Positions 22,783 through 30,281 of a DNA stretch of 48,032 bases are shown piece by piece. The notes under the pieces are model-generated. The model saw nothing but the letters and a program-made list of their open reading frames with translations, did no database searches and had not been told where the DNA came from. The number at the start of each line of letters is the position of its first letter. The first letter of the stretch is position 1. Made by a program: the position numbers and the translations under genes. The stretch is taken from positions 1 through 48,032 of the IMG/VR virus record IMGVR_UViG_3300035670_000341; one strand, given 5' to 3'. This DNA comes from a virus.

Positions 22783-23429
22783 CTCTTCTCCGTGAAGACC
22801 TGCGTACGCATCTGGGCATGGACGTAACGGACCTAGACGACACAGATGCGGACAGGCTTCTTAACAGAGCATGGTGGTCAGTTTCTTCTCAGCTTCGATT
22901 CCGCGAGCGCGAAGGAGCAGTCACTCTTACTCTCACCGCAGGTACGCGAGCATACAGCATTCCCACTACGAACTCCATTCCTCTGGATGTGATTCAACGA
23001 GTAGTCATCCAGCCTACAGACGGCAGCACTTCGGACTGGGATTCGCTCATTAAGATCGACGACTGGAACATGTTCGAGATTCAGGATGATTCTACGGACA
23101 TGCGCGGTCAGCCTACGAAGTATTCTACAAGAGAGCAACAGCTCATCTTCGATCCTGTTCCGGATAAGCAGTATCTTGCAAACATCAAGTACCTGAAGAC
23201 GCTCCAAGACATTCAAAGCTCCGGACCTGAGGCACCTCAAGAATGGCATGAAGTCATCCTTTGGGGTGCGATCAGCCGGGGCTTTTTTGCTAGGGGCGAC
23301 TGGAACCGTGGAACCGCAGCGCAGAACCAGCAAGCCGTCTTCATGCAAGTTCTCGATACGCAAGAAGACAAGAACGAAGAGGATCACATTTATAGTGGCC
23401 TTCGGGTCATTCGTCGGAGGTATCCGTAA
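22767..23429 (+). CDS. Head-tail connector / tail tubular A-like protein
   Basis: 220 residues. Helical N-terminus (LREDLRTHLGMDVTDLDDTD, LLNRAWWSVSSQLRFREREG), then an Ig-like beta region with AGTRAYSIPTTNSIPLDVIQ and SLIKIDDWNMFEI, then FDPVPDKQYLANIKYL. That is the architecture of gp11 of T7 (tail tubular A) and related connectors, which attach the tail to the portal. Its ATG overlaps the previous gene; its TAATG leads into the next. Confidence 0.75.
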   Translation: MPLTLALLREDLRTHLGMDVTDLDDTDADRLLNRAWWSVSSQLRFREREGAVTLTLTAGTRAYSIPTTNSIPLDVIQRVVIQPTDGSTSDWDSLIKIDDWNMFEIQDDSTDMRGQPTKYSTREQQLIFDPVPDKQYLANIKYLKTLQDIQSSGPEAPQEWHEVILWGAISRGFFARGDWNRGTAAQNQQAVFMQVLDTQEDKNEEDHIYSGLRVIRRRYP

Positions 23430-23962
23430 TGGCTTACGCCAACACGAATGGAGTTGATCCAACCGTTCCTGCTGGATCTGCTCCAGCGAACGTCGATGAT
23501 GATATGCGAGATATCAAGATAGCTTACAATGAGCGTCTTGATGATGTCTTCGGTGTTACTTGGGCTACGGATGATCCTGTTCTTCCTTCGAAGATCAAGG
23601 GTGTAGCGGACTTCTACGGTACTGGAAAGCAGACCGTTCAACCTGTTGTCGATCTTGGAAATATTACGGGTACTGTAGCCGTTGATTTCGATGTGCGTGG
23701 AAACTTCATCAAGGCTACGCTTACTGGGAACGTGACGTTTACTGTTTCCAACATGCGTCCGGGCACATCGTATGTTTGGCTTCTTGCTCAAGATGGTACT
23801 GGTGGGCGCATAATCACTTGGCCTTCTGGGATTCGTTGGGCTGGTGGAACTGCTCCTACTCTAGTTACTACTGCAAATCGTGTGACTGTGGTTAGCGTCG
23901 TTCCTTACAGTTCGACTGTTGGCCTTGCTTTTCTGGGAGGCACGAACTTCAATGTTTCCTAG
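23429..23962 (+). CDS. Structural fibre-like or tail protein
   Basis: 177 residues. Linker-rich start (MAYANTNGVDPTVPAGSAPA), then beta segments ending in GNVTFTVSNMRPGTSYVWLL and WPSGIRWAGG-PT-LVTTANRVT. The second half matches the WP.GIRW..G..PTLT... module of phage fibre/decoration repeats that cap the tail, as I recall it. Follows the connector with a TAATG overlap. Confidence 0.7.
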   Translation: MAYANTNGVDPTVPAGSAPANVDDDMRDIKIAYNERLDDVFGVTWATDDPVLPSKIKGVADFYGTGKQTVQPVVDLGNITGTVAVDFDVRGNFIKATLTGNVTFTVSNMRPGTSYVWLLAQDGTGGRIITWPSGIRWAGGTAPTLVTTANRVTVVSVVPYSSTVGLAFLGGTNFNVS

Positions 23963-24305
23963 ATTCGTTCCTTCTGCTCAACCCGGAGATATTACTTCTG
24001 TTACATGGAATACTTTGCAATGGGTATATACTGGAGTCGGAGCTTTTTATGACTTAGATATTGACGCTTCGGTTGACATAGCAAATATTTTTGTACCACA
24101 GAATCTACATCTTCAACTTTATCTTTCTGTTGGTTCTATTGGTTGGTATAACGTTTTTACTTCTGCTCAAACAGCAAGTGGGACTGTATCAATAGTCAAC
24201 TCAGCTATCTTTACTTCAAGTAATGCTTTTTCATATACGAAGGCTCGTTTCATTCTTGAAGTTGGTGGGGTCTATGGAACACCGTCAGCCGAACAAATCA
24301 TATGA
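23952..24305 (+). CDS. Hypothetical AT-rich structural protein
   Basis: 117 residues from ATG 23952 (MFPRFVPSAQPGDITSVTWN), predicted beta-sandwich, aromatic/Ser-rich. Codons are noticeably more AT-rich than in the neighbouring genes, which suggests recent acquisition. Overlaps the previous gene by 11 bases and the next by four. No family recognised. Confidence 0.62.
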   Translation: MFPRFVPSAQPGDITSVTWNTLQWVYTGVGAFYDLDIDASVDIANIFVPQNLHLQLYLSVGSIGWYNVFTSAQTASGTVSIVNSAIFTSSNAFSYTKARFILEVGGVYGTPSAEQII

Positions 24306-24565
24306 CCGCCGAAACTCCAACATGGGATATCATCAAGACCGTCATCGAGATTGCGATCATTCCTCTTGGAGCTTGGATCGTTAACAACTTGCGCCTTGCG
24401 CTTGAGGAACTTCGTACTCTTCGCACAGTCTTGATCGGCGTGGACGGAAAGAACGGTATGCGTTCACGCCTTCGGCGCCTAGAGCGCAGAGTGGAGAATC
24501 TTTCTTTGCAGCAAGCAGCAAGGCACGGCGAAGTACCAGAGCTTGAACTAGAGGAGGATGACTAG
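24302..24565 (+). CDS. Membrane-anchored coiled-coil protein, lysis module
   Basis: 87 residues: one hydrophobic helix (VIEIAIIPLGAWIVNNL, about 12-28), then a coiled coil (LALEELRTLRTVLIGVD, RLRRLERRVENLSLQQAA) and an acidic tail. Directly upstream of the endolysin with a TAGTG overlap, so a spanin- or holin-like role in lysis is likely. The single-helix-plus-coiled-coil form better fits an i-spanin-like protein; no partner o-spanin was found. Confidence 0.6.
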   Translation: MTAETPTWDIIKTVIEIAIIPLGAWIVNNLRLALEELRTLRTVLIGVDGKNGMRSRLRRLERRVENLSLQQAARHGEVPELELEEDD

Positions 24566-25113
24566 TGCTTGTTGATTTCTTGCCGCACATCCTTCAAGAA
24601 GAAGGCGGATACGTCAACGATCCGAGTGACTCCGGTGGCGCTACGAATCGCGGCATCACGCAAAGCACCTACGATCTGCACCGCGATGCTAAGAAGTTTG
24701 ATCGCAGGCATGTTCTTTATCTCACGCTCGAAGAGACTTCCGAGATCTACGAAAAGATCTGGGTTGATTGCAGAGCAGACAGGCTTCCAGTCGGACTGAA
24801 TCTCACGCACTTCGACTTCGCTGTGAATGCTGGGAACAAGCGCGCAGCAGTCACGCTACAGAAGTGCTTGGGAGTTAAGGAAGATGGAATCATCGGACCG
24901 GCTACGCTAAAGGCCGCAGAGGAAAAGAATGGAGAGGATCTCATCAAGGCCTACTCTGACGAGCGCAGGGGGTTTTACAGACGTCTCGCAGAGCGTCGTA
25001 CAAAGGACAAGCGATTCCTTAGAGGGTGGCTCCTCCGAACAGAGCGAATGGAGAAACGAGCTATCGACGCCTACCGGAAATCAATTAAGAATAGCGGACC
25101 CAGTACGGTTTGA
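24565..25113 (+). CDS. Endolysin, GH108 N-acetylmuramidase type
   Basis: 182 residues. Starts with GTG overlapping TAG. N-terminal motif EEGGYVNDPSDSGGATNRGI is the GH108 (DUF847) signature with the catalytic Glu in EGGY. The C-terminal half (FDFAVNAGNKRAAVTLQKCL, then GVKEDGIIGPATL) is the PG_binding_3 part that recognises peptidoglycan. Hydrolyses the glycan backbone for lysis. No signal peptide, so it needs the holin for release. Its last 185 bases are also read in another frame by the next gene. Confidence 0.93.
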   Translation: MLVDFLPHILQEEGGYVNDPSDSGGATNRGITQSTYDLHRDAKKFDRRHVLYLTLEETSEIYEKIWVDCRADRLPVGLNLTHFDFAVNAGNKRAAVTLQKCLGVKEDGIIGPATLKAAEEKNGEDLIKAYSDERRGFYRRLAERRTKDKRFLRGWLLRTERMEKRAIDAYRKSIKNSGPSTV

Positions 25114-25411
25114 AGGAACTGTACAGTTCGCAGAACTTCCGGAGCAACCGCTTGAAGAGGTGGAACCTGGAGTTGTGATCGTAGATGCTTTGAATAAGAC
25201 ACGCTTTCACTTCTCGAATACTTCGAAGACTGTCATCACGAACTTCTTGTATGGCCAAGAAGGGCAAGAGATCATTCTTCTCGGAGAAGGGCACACAGAA
25301 GTAGCGAACAACGCGAACATCGTGAATCACTCTGCTTCTGATGTAAAGCTCACAACCGGCGCAGCTCACAAGTGGTGTTACATGCTGGGCAAGTGGAGGC
25401 AAGTCCTGTGA
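24929..25411 (+). CDS. Tail-fibre-like protein, start uncertain
   Basis: The C-terminal 85 residues are convincing: NTSKTVITNFLYGQEGQEII then LLGEGHTEVANNANIVNHSA and YMLGKWRQVL match the phage fibre/tail module that ends ...V.L.G.G.T.V.NN..I. The stretch LRIADPVRFEGTVQFAELPE also looks coding. The only ATG in this frame is at 24929, which would overlap the endolysin by 185 bases; a GTG at 25160 would avoid it but drop that stretch. Ends GTGA into the next gene. Confidence 0.6.
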   Translation: MERISSRPTLTSAGGFTDVSQSVVQRTSDSLEGGSSEQSEWRNELSTPTGNQLRIADPVRFEGTVQFAELPEQPLEEVEPGVVIVDALNKTRFHFSNTSKTVITNFLYGQEGQEIILLGEGHTEVANNANIVNHSASDVKLTTGAAHKWCYMLGKWRQVL

Positions 25412-27021
25412 GCAAGCTTCGCATTCCCATCCTAGATGTACAAACTCCCGTCGAGCAGCCTCTCGTAGAGACTCGCATCACGGGAGGCATGAACTCGTAT
25501 ATTGATCCTGCGGATCTTCCGAATCCTCAGGCTTCGGTGTTTGCAAACGGACGCACGAAGGCTGACTTTACGAAGAAGGCTCCGGGCCTTACGACGCTCG
25601 CTGGAACTGTTCCGGATACGAAGCCCGTTCTGATGTACACACAATGGTATCGCTTCGACGGTACTACTGTGTTGCTTCGCTTCTCTGAGGATCGCGTAGA
25701 TAAGTATTCCGCTGGAACATACACGCAGCTCACGGGCACGCTGAATGGCTCGGCGCAGGATGGCATTCGCTTCGTGCAGACTGCTGATGCTTCCAGCGAT
25801 TACTTCATCTTCACGAACAACGGCGCAGATAAGATTCAAGTTCTAAACTCTACGCCTTCCAGCTTCGCTGCGCTTAGTGCTTCTACTACGATCAACACGA
25901 AGTATAAGTACATCTGCGCTTTCTTCAATCGCATCGTTGCTGCGAATCGCGTAGCCTCCGCATCGTCTCCCGTTTCTGCTGCTAACCCAGTCCTGATCGC
26001 ATGGTCAGGAGATTTCAATTTTACAGAATGGAATCCAGCGAACGACATCTCGGCGGGCAGTACCCCACTTGTGGAAGCGCAGTCAGATTACGCGGACCCC
26101 ATTACTGGGCTCTTCGGCTTCGCGTCGGTGATGCTGATTCTTCGGGAACGTTCTTTGTGGATTGCAACGAAGAGGCCTGTTGCCTCGAATCCGTTTGCTT
26201 TCCAGGCGGCTTTCCCTTATGTGGGCTGCGACACGCCAAGCTCGGCGACGCAAACGAGGAATGGTATTGTCTGGTATGATTACCGGACGAACCAAGTATA
26301 TGTCTACGAAGTGGGAGCTTCTCCTCGTCCCATCGGAGATGCAATCAAGAATAACATCATTGGTGCAATCACGGATAGAGATCTTATCTGGGGTTCTTAC
26401 GATCAGATTAACAACACATACTTCCTGACGATTCCTAGCACCACGACTACGAATACGCGAATCTTCCATTATAACTTCGATACGAATTCCTGGGGATATG
26501 ATGACAAGGAATCTGCGTATGGCGTCTATCCCGTGGACGGTGGCGTCTCTCGCCTGAACTACGATCAGCTCACAGGAACGTACGCAGAACTTCAAGCTGC
26601 CGTCGCGACGTATGATGACATCGGCGTCACGGCTGCTTCTCCTCCGGTGAACTACATCGGCTACACGAACGGAGTTTTGAAGTACGAAGATCCTCAAAGC
26701 GATCTAGGCATTGAGCAATTCGATTGGCGATCCAAGATCTTCCGGATTCCTTCCGGCGATCAGATGGTATCTCGGCTCATGATTCTCTTCGAGCCCATTC
26801 GTACTGGATCGTTCAACATCACATATCGTAAGAACAACACCGGCTGGACGCTGTACAAGACTGTGGCCTTCGATGGAACGCAAGGTCGTACGAGGATGTA
26901 CTTCACAAGGCTCGTCCGTGCTAACGAATATCAGTTCCGCATTCGCTGCTCGGAAGGGGACTTCAAGCTTCTGGAATTCAAGATCGACCTATCTGCAACT
27001 CCCGAGGACAAGAACGAATGA
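25408..27021 (+). CDS. Tail protein (gp10/tail-tubular-B-like)
   Basis: 537 residues, GTG start at 25408 overlapping the previous stop (GTGA). Beta-rich throughout, with repeated blades such as VLIAWSGDFNFTEWNPANDI, FASVMLILRERSLWIATKRP, GIVWYDYRTNQVYVYEVGAS and RIFHYNFDTNSWGYDDKESA. That is the sequence style of P22 gp10 and related tail-hub/tail-needle assembly proteins. It should form the knob under the portal. Confidence 0.78.
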   Translation: MSKLRIPILDVQTPVEQPLVETRITGGMNSYIDPADLPNPQASVFANGRTKADFTKKAPGLTTLAGTVPDTKPVLMYTQWYRFDGTTVLLRFSEDRVDKYSAGTYTQLTGTLNGSAQDGIRFVQTADASSDYFIFTNNGADKIQVLNSTPSSFAALSASTTINTKYKYICAFFNRIVAANRVASASSPVSAANPVLIAWSGDFNFTEWNPANDISAGSTPLVEAQSDYADPITGLFGFASVMLILRERSLWIATKRPVASNPFAFQAAFPYVGCDTPSSATQTRNGIVWYDYRTNQVYVYEVGASPRPIGDAIKNNIIGAITDRDLIWGSYDQINNTYFLTIPSTTTTNTRIFHYNFDTNSWGYDDKESAYGVYPVDGGVSRLNYDQLTGTYAELQAAVATYDDIGVTAASPPVNYIGYTNGVLKYEDPQSDLGIEQFDWRSKIFRIPSGDQMVSRLMILFEPIRTGSFNITYRKNNTGWTLYKTVAFDGTQGRTRMYFTRLVRANEYQFRIRCSEGDFKLLEFKIDLSATPEDKNE

Positions 27022-27551
27022 AAGTTATTTGCAAGGAACCAGAAGGCGAAGTGGAACGGACTGTTTGGCCTTTCTCCTTCACGCGAGAGAATACTCTCAA
27101 GCTTTATGAGAAGGCCAAGCAGTTTCCAGTTCTGTTCGGAAGACCTCTCAATAATCTTGAGGACTTCACTTCGTTCTTCATTACGCAGAACCTATCCGGT
27201 GACGCAGAGCCGATGGGCCTTATCTGGATCGTCGATGATTTCGTTGGCATGTTCTATGTTAACGACATCACGGACACAGAGGCGAACGTGCATTACTCTT
27301 TCTTCGATAGACGACACAAGGGAAGAGATGGACTCGTTCGCGCTATGGCTCAGAGGCTCTTCGATGACTACAAGTTCGTACGACTAAACGCATACATTCC
27401 TACTTATGCTGGCCTTCGTGTCCGCTTGTTCGTAGAGAAGTGCGGATTCAGGCTAGAAGGAAGGAAGCGGAAGTCAGCATGGTGGAAGGATCGTTGGTTC
27501 GATACGCATTTATTTGGACTTCTTCCGGAGGATTTGAAGGATGGGAGCTAA
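27018..27551 (+). CDS. GNAT-family N-acetyltransferase
   Basis: 177 residues. C-terminal half shows the GNAT fold: FFDRRHKGRDGLVRAMAQRL (acetyl-CoA loop), then RLNAYIPTYAGLRVRLFVEK and CGFRLEGRKRKSAWWKDRWF (GF..EG....). GNAT genes inside podovirus structural modules are common; the substrate is unknown (a virion protein or host target is possible). Overlaps its neighbours by four and eleven bases. Confidence 0.85.
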   Translation: MKVICKEPEGEVERTVWPFSFTRENTLKLYEKAKQFPVLFGRPLNNLEDFTSFFITQNLSGDAEPMGLIWIVDDFVGMFYVNDITDTEANVHYSFFDRRHKGRDGLVRAMAQRLFDDYKFVRLNAYIPTYAGLRVRLFVEKCGFRLEGRKRKSAWWKDRWFDTHLFGLLPEDLKDGS

Positions 27552-29238
27552 GACTAAGCAAGTCGGAGGTGGGACTGCAACGGGAACTGCAAACAACTGG
27601 AATCAGTTTCTGAATCAGCAGCTTCAGGGTGGCATGGCGCAGGGCATGAATAATGCACAGCAGCCCGGCATGCAGCAGCAAGGATTCCAGCAAGCTCTTG
27701 GCGGTGCGCTGGGTGGCCAAGGGCCTTCGGATGTATCCGGTGCTGGTGGGCTTTTGCAAAAGTATTTTCAGGGTGGCGGCGGCGGAGGCATGGCGGATCT
27801 TTCTAAGTTCGGTACGCCTCAGACTGCACAGACGGCGCAAGTTGCGGGTACTGGACAAGCTGACTTGAGTGGGTTCGGCACGGCTGCACAGGCTGGCGGT
27901 ACTGGCATGACGAATCTCTCTGGCTTCGGCAACGCAGCGCAGAGCCAGTTCAATACGCAAGCTCCTGTTACGAGTCAGTTCAATGATATGCTCATGAACA
28001 TGATTCAGCAGGGCGGGCAGCAGCAAGGCCAGTCTGGTTTCTCTGCTGCGTCCGCTGGTGGTCAAGTTCAGATGACTCCGCAGATGAGCTATCAGCAAGC
28101 GTATGGTACGCTCGGCGAAGATCCTCTGATGCAGCGTCAGGCTGCACTTGCGCGTGCGGATCAGCGGGCCCGCTTTGGCGCAGAGGGTGCGGGTGCGCTT
28201 GGTACTGGCGCTCAGTACGCCGAGTCGAATCTGAACGCGGAGCTTGCTGCGCGTGATGCTTCGATGCGTCGTCAGCAGGCAATGCAGCTCATGGGCCAGG
28301 ATCTTGCAGGGCAGCAGGCTCTTGCTAATGTTGGCTTGCAGAATCGCGGTCAGGACGTGCAGACTGCAATTGCTAACATGCAGGGCGGTTTGCAAGGTGC
28401 GCAGAATGTTAACTCATTCAACACTCAGAATATGGCAAATCTTCTGGGTGCTATTGGGCAAGGTCGCGGTCAGGATCTTAGCACAGGTATGCAGCAACTC
28501 CAGCTTGGCGCACAGCAAGGTCAGTTCAACGCTGGTCAACAGAACGCTATGCAGCAAGCGATGATGAATGCTCAACTGCAAAATCAGCAGATGGGCAATC
28601 AGCAGGGCCAGTTCAATACTGGCCAGCTGAATCAGATGCAGCAAGCTATGCTGAATGCACAGCTCCAGAACCAGCAGCTTGGCAATCAGTTCGGTCAGTT
28701 CAATGTTGGGCAGCAGAACCAGATGAACCAGTTCAACGCTGGGCAAGGCAATGCGATGCAGCAAGCCATGCTGCAAGCCCAGTTGCAGAATCAGCAGATG
28801 GGGAATCAGTTCGGCCTTGGCATGCTGGGCCAAGGCATGAACATGAATCAGCTTGCGGCGCAGCAACAGCAGAATGCTTTGAACCAGATGTTTGGTGCGT
28901 TTGGTCAAACGAACCAGCTCGGCACTCCGCAGGCTCAGATGATTCAGCAGCCTAGTATGCTTGGGCAGCTTGGCAACGCTGCGCTGGGACTTGGCTCTGC
29001 ATACTTGGGAGGCGGCGGAACTTTTGGCGGCATAGCTCGCGGAATTCGTGGATTGTTCGGCGGCGGACAGCCCAGCCTTCCTGCTCCATCGCAAAGCATG
29101 TTCATGCCCGGAATGACGCCGGGGCAATTCGGTGGATTTAGTCCTTCCATTCCGATGCCTACGCTTGGCGCACAGAACGCTACGCCTTTCGGCAATCCGT
29201 TTAGCATGCCCACCTTCATGCTTCCGCCCGGACGATGA
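27541..29238 (+). CDS. Gln/Asn-rich internal virion protein with repeats
   Basis: 565 residues, extremely Gln/Gly/Ala/Asn/Met-rich. Contains tandem 29-residue repeats (QFNAGQQNAMQQAM, then NAQLQNQQMGNQ) in 28522-28815, with a partial extra copy. Such low-complexity, coiled-coil-prone proteins beside the next two genes are the internal (ejection) proteins of podoviruses that leave the head with DNA. No catalytic domain seen. CAG and CAA are used heavily, which links to the phage tRNA-Gln. Overlaps GNAT by 11 bases. Confidence 0.75.
   Translation: MGAKTKQVGGGTATGTANNWNQFLNQQLQGGMAQGMNNAQQPGMQQQGFQQALGGALGGQGPSDVSGAGGLLQKYFQGGGGGGMADLSKFGTPQTAQTAQVAGTGQADLSGFGTAAQAGGTGMTNLSGFGNAAQSQFNTQAPVTSQFNDMLMNMIQQGGQQQGQSGFSAASAGGQVQMTPQMSYQQAYGTLGEDPLMQRQAALARADQRARFGAEGAGALGTGAQYAESNLNAELAARDASMRRQQAMQLMGQDLAGQQALANVGLQNRGQDVQTAIANMQGGLQGAQNVNSFNTQNMANLLGAIGQGRGQDLSTGMQQLQLGAQQGQFNAGQQNAMQQAMMNAQLQNQQMGNQQGQFNTGQLNQMQQAMLNAQLQNQQLGNQFGQFNVGQQNQMNQFNAGQGNAMQQAMLQAQLQNQQMGNQFGLGMLGQGMNMNQLAAQQQQNALNQMFGAFGQTNQLGTPQAQMIQQPSMLGQLGNAALGLGSAYLGGGGTFGGIARGIRGLFGGGQPSLPAPSQSMFMPGMTPGQFGGFSPSIPMPTLGAQNATPFGNPFSMPTFMLPPGR
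28522..28815 (+). repeat. 87-bp coding tandem repeats
   Basis: Units begin at 28522, 28609 and 28696 (exact 87-base spacing, in frame), then a longer third unit with an 11-codon insertion ending at 28815. Each encodes a 29-residue Gln/Asn block. The nucleotide copies differ at many third positions, so duplication is not recent. Confidence 0.65.
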
Positions 29239-30281
29239 GCATTCCATACATTCCCGGCTGGTGGGACACGATCTCGCAAAACGCTCAACGCTTCGCATCG
29301 CAGCTTCCGCAGAGCATTGAGCCGGACAAGGTTGCGAGTCGTAGACTTCAGGAGATGATTCAGCAGAATCCCATGCTTCTCTCTCAGATTGAGAACATGA
29401 CTCCTGAGGCTCGCATTGCAATGGAACAGACTCTTGGCTTCAAGGGACAGAGTCCGTTGCAGCAGCTTCCCGTTGGCGCACAGCTTCGGCAGCAGATGGA
29501 GGAAGCCAAGTACATTGAAGGCATGACTCCGGAGCAGAAGGAGTTTCGTCTAGCCGCAAGGACTGGAACGCGGACAGCGAAGCAACTTGCAACCGAAGAG
29601 CAGAAGATTCAACAAGATTTGCAATCGGGCAATCTTCAGCTTCAGATTCTCACGGGGCAAGTCAAGGACTTGAATCGTGTTCAAGGTCAGATTGATCAAG
29701 CTGCTGCGAAGTATCCGGGTCTTGAAGGCGTAAACTTCGGGCAGGTTGCATCTACTGTCATTGGCGGCGGTCAGGTTGATCCTGCACTCATGACTAGGAT
29801 TCAGTCTGATCCTGGAGCTAAGTTGCTTTATGACTCTGCTTACTCTGTTCAGCTTACTAAGTTGAAGAGTACGCTAGATGCTAACGTAACAAAGAACAGC
29901 AGCAACGAGAATCGTCTTCTTCTTGGAGTTCTAGCTGAGATCGGTAATCAGCTTAACGATCAAGAGATGCGTACGATTGCTGAGATGAATGCTGCTCTTG
30001 ATGCTTATGCAGCACAGCAGCGCAGCCCTCAAGCTATGCTGCAAGCTCTCAAGACTCCTGCTATCGTTGAAGCAGAGCGTCAGGCAATTCGCAAGCCCTT
30101 CGAAGATCGCCTCGCTCAGATTCGCAAGCAAGCCACAGATAACACGAACAACACCGTGAAGCTGCTTGATAAGATGGGAATCAAGGGAGGTTCTTCGATG
30201 ACTCCTCCTCCGACTGGGGGAGTTGGTCCTACTGTGGATCAAGAGCGTTTTAACAAGCTTCGCGCACTTATCGAACCATGA
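29235..30281 (+). CDS. Internal virion protein
   Basis: 348 residues, mainly helical (SLPQSIEPDKVASRRLQEM, IEGMTPEQKEFRLAARTG, VKDLNRVQGQIDQAAAKYPG, VLAEIGNQLNDQEMRTIAEM), with a Gly/Pro C-terminus. No family motif. Starts ATGA-overlapping the previous gene. Helical, membrane-free and located between two large virion proteins, so an ejection-complex component is likely. Confidence 0.7.
   Translation: MSIPYIPGWWDTISQNAQRFASQLPQSIEPDKVASRRLQEMIQQNPMLLSQIENMTPEARIAMEQTLGFKGQSPLQQLPVGAQLRQQMEEAKYIEGMTPEQKEFRLAARTGTRTAKQLATEEQKIQQDLQSGNLQLQILTGQVKDLNRVQGQIDQAAAKYPGLEGVNFGQVASTVIGGGQVDPALMTRIQSDPGAKLLYDSAYSVQLTKLKSTLDANVTKNSSNENRLLLGVLAEIGNQLNDQEMRTIAEMNAALDAYAAQQRSPQAMLQALKTPAIVEAERQAIRKPFEDRLAQIRKQATDNTNNTVKLLDKMGIKGGSSMTPPPTGGVGPTVDQERFNKLRALIEP

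Noticed and set aside
27448-29421. Long antisense ORFs (315 and 335 codons) opposite the Gln-rich gene
   Set aside because: They mirror the CAG/CAA-rich codons of the real gene and give Leu/Ser/Ala-rich nonsense.
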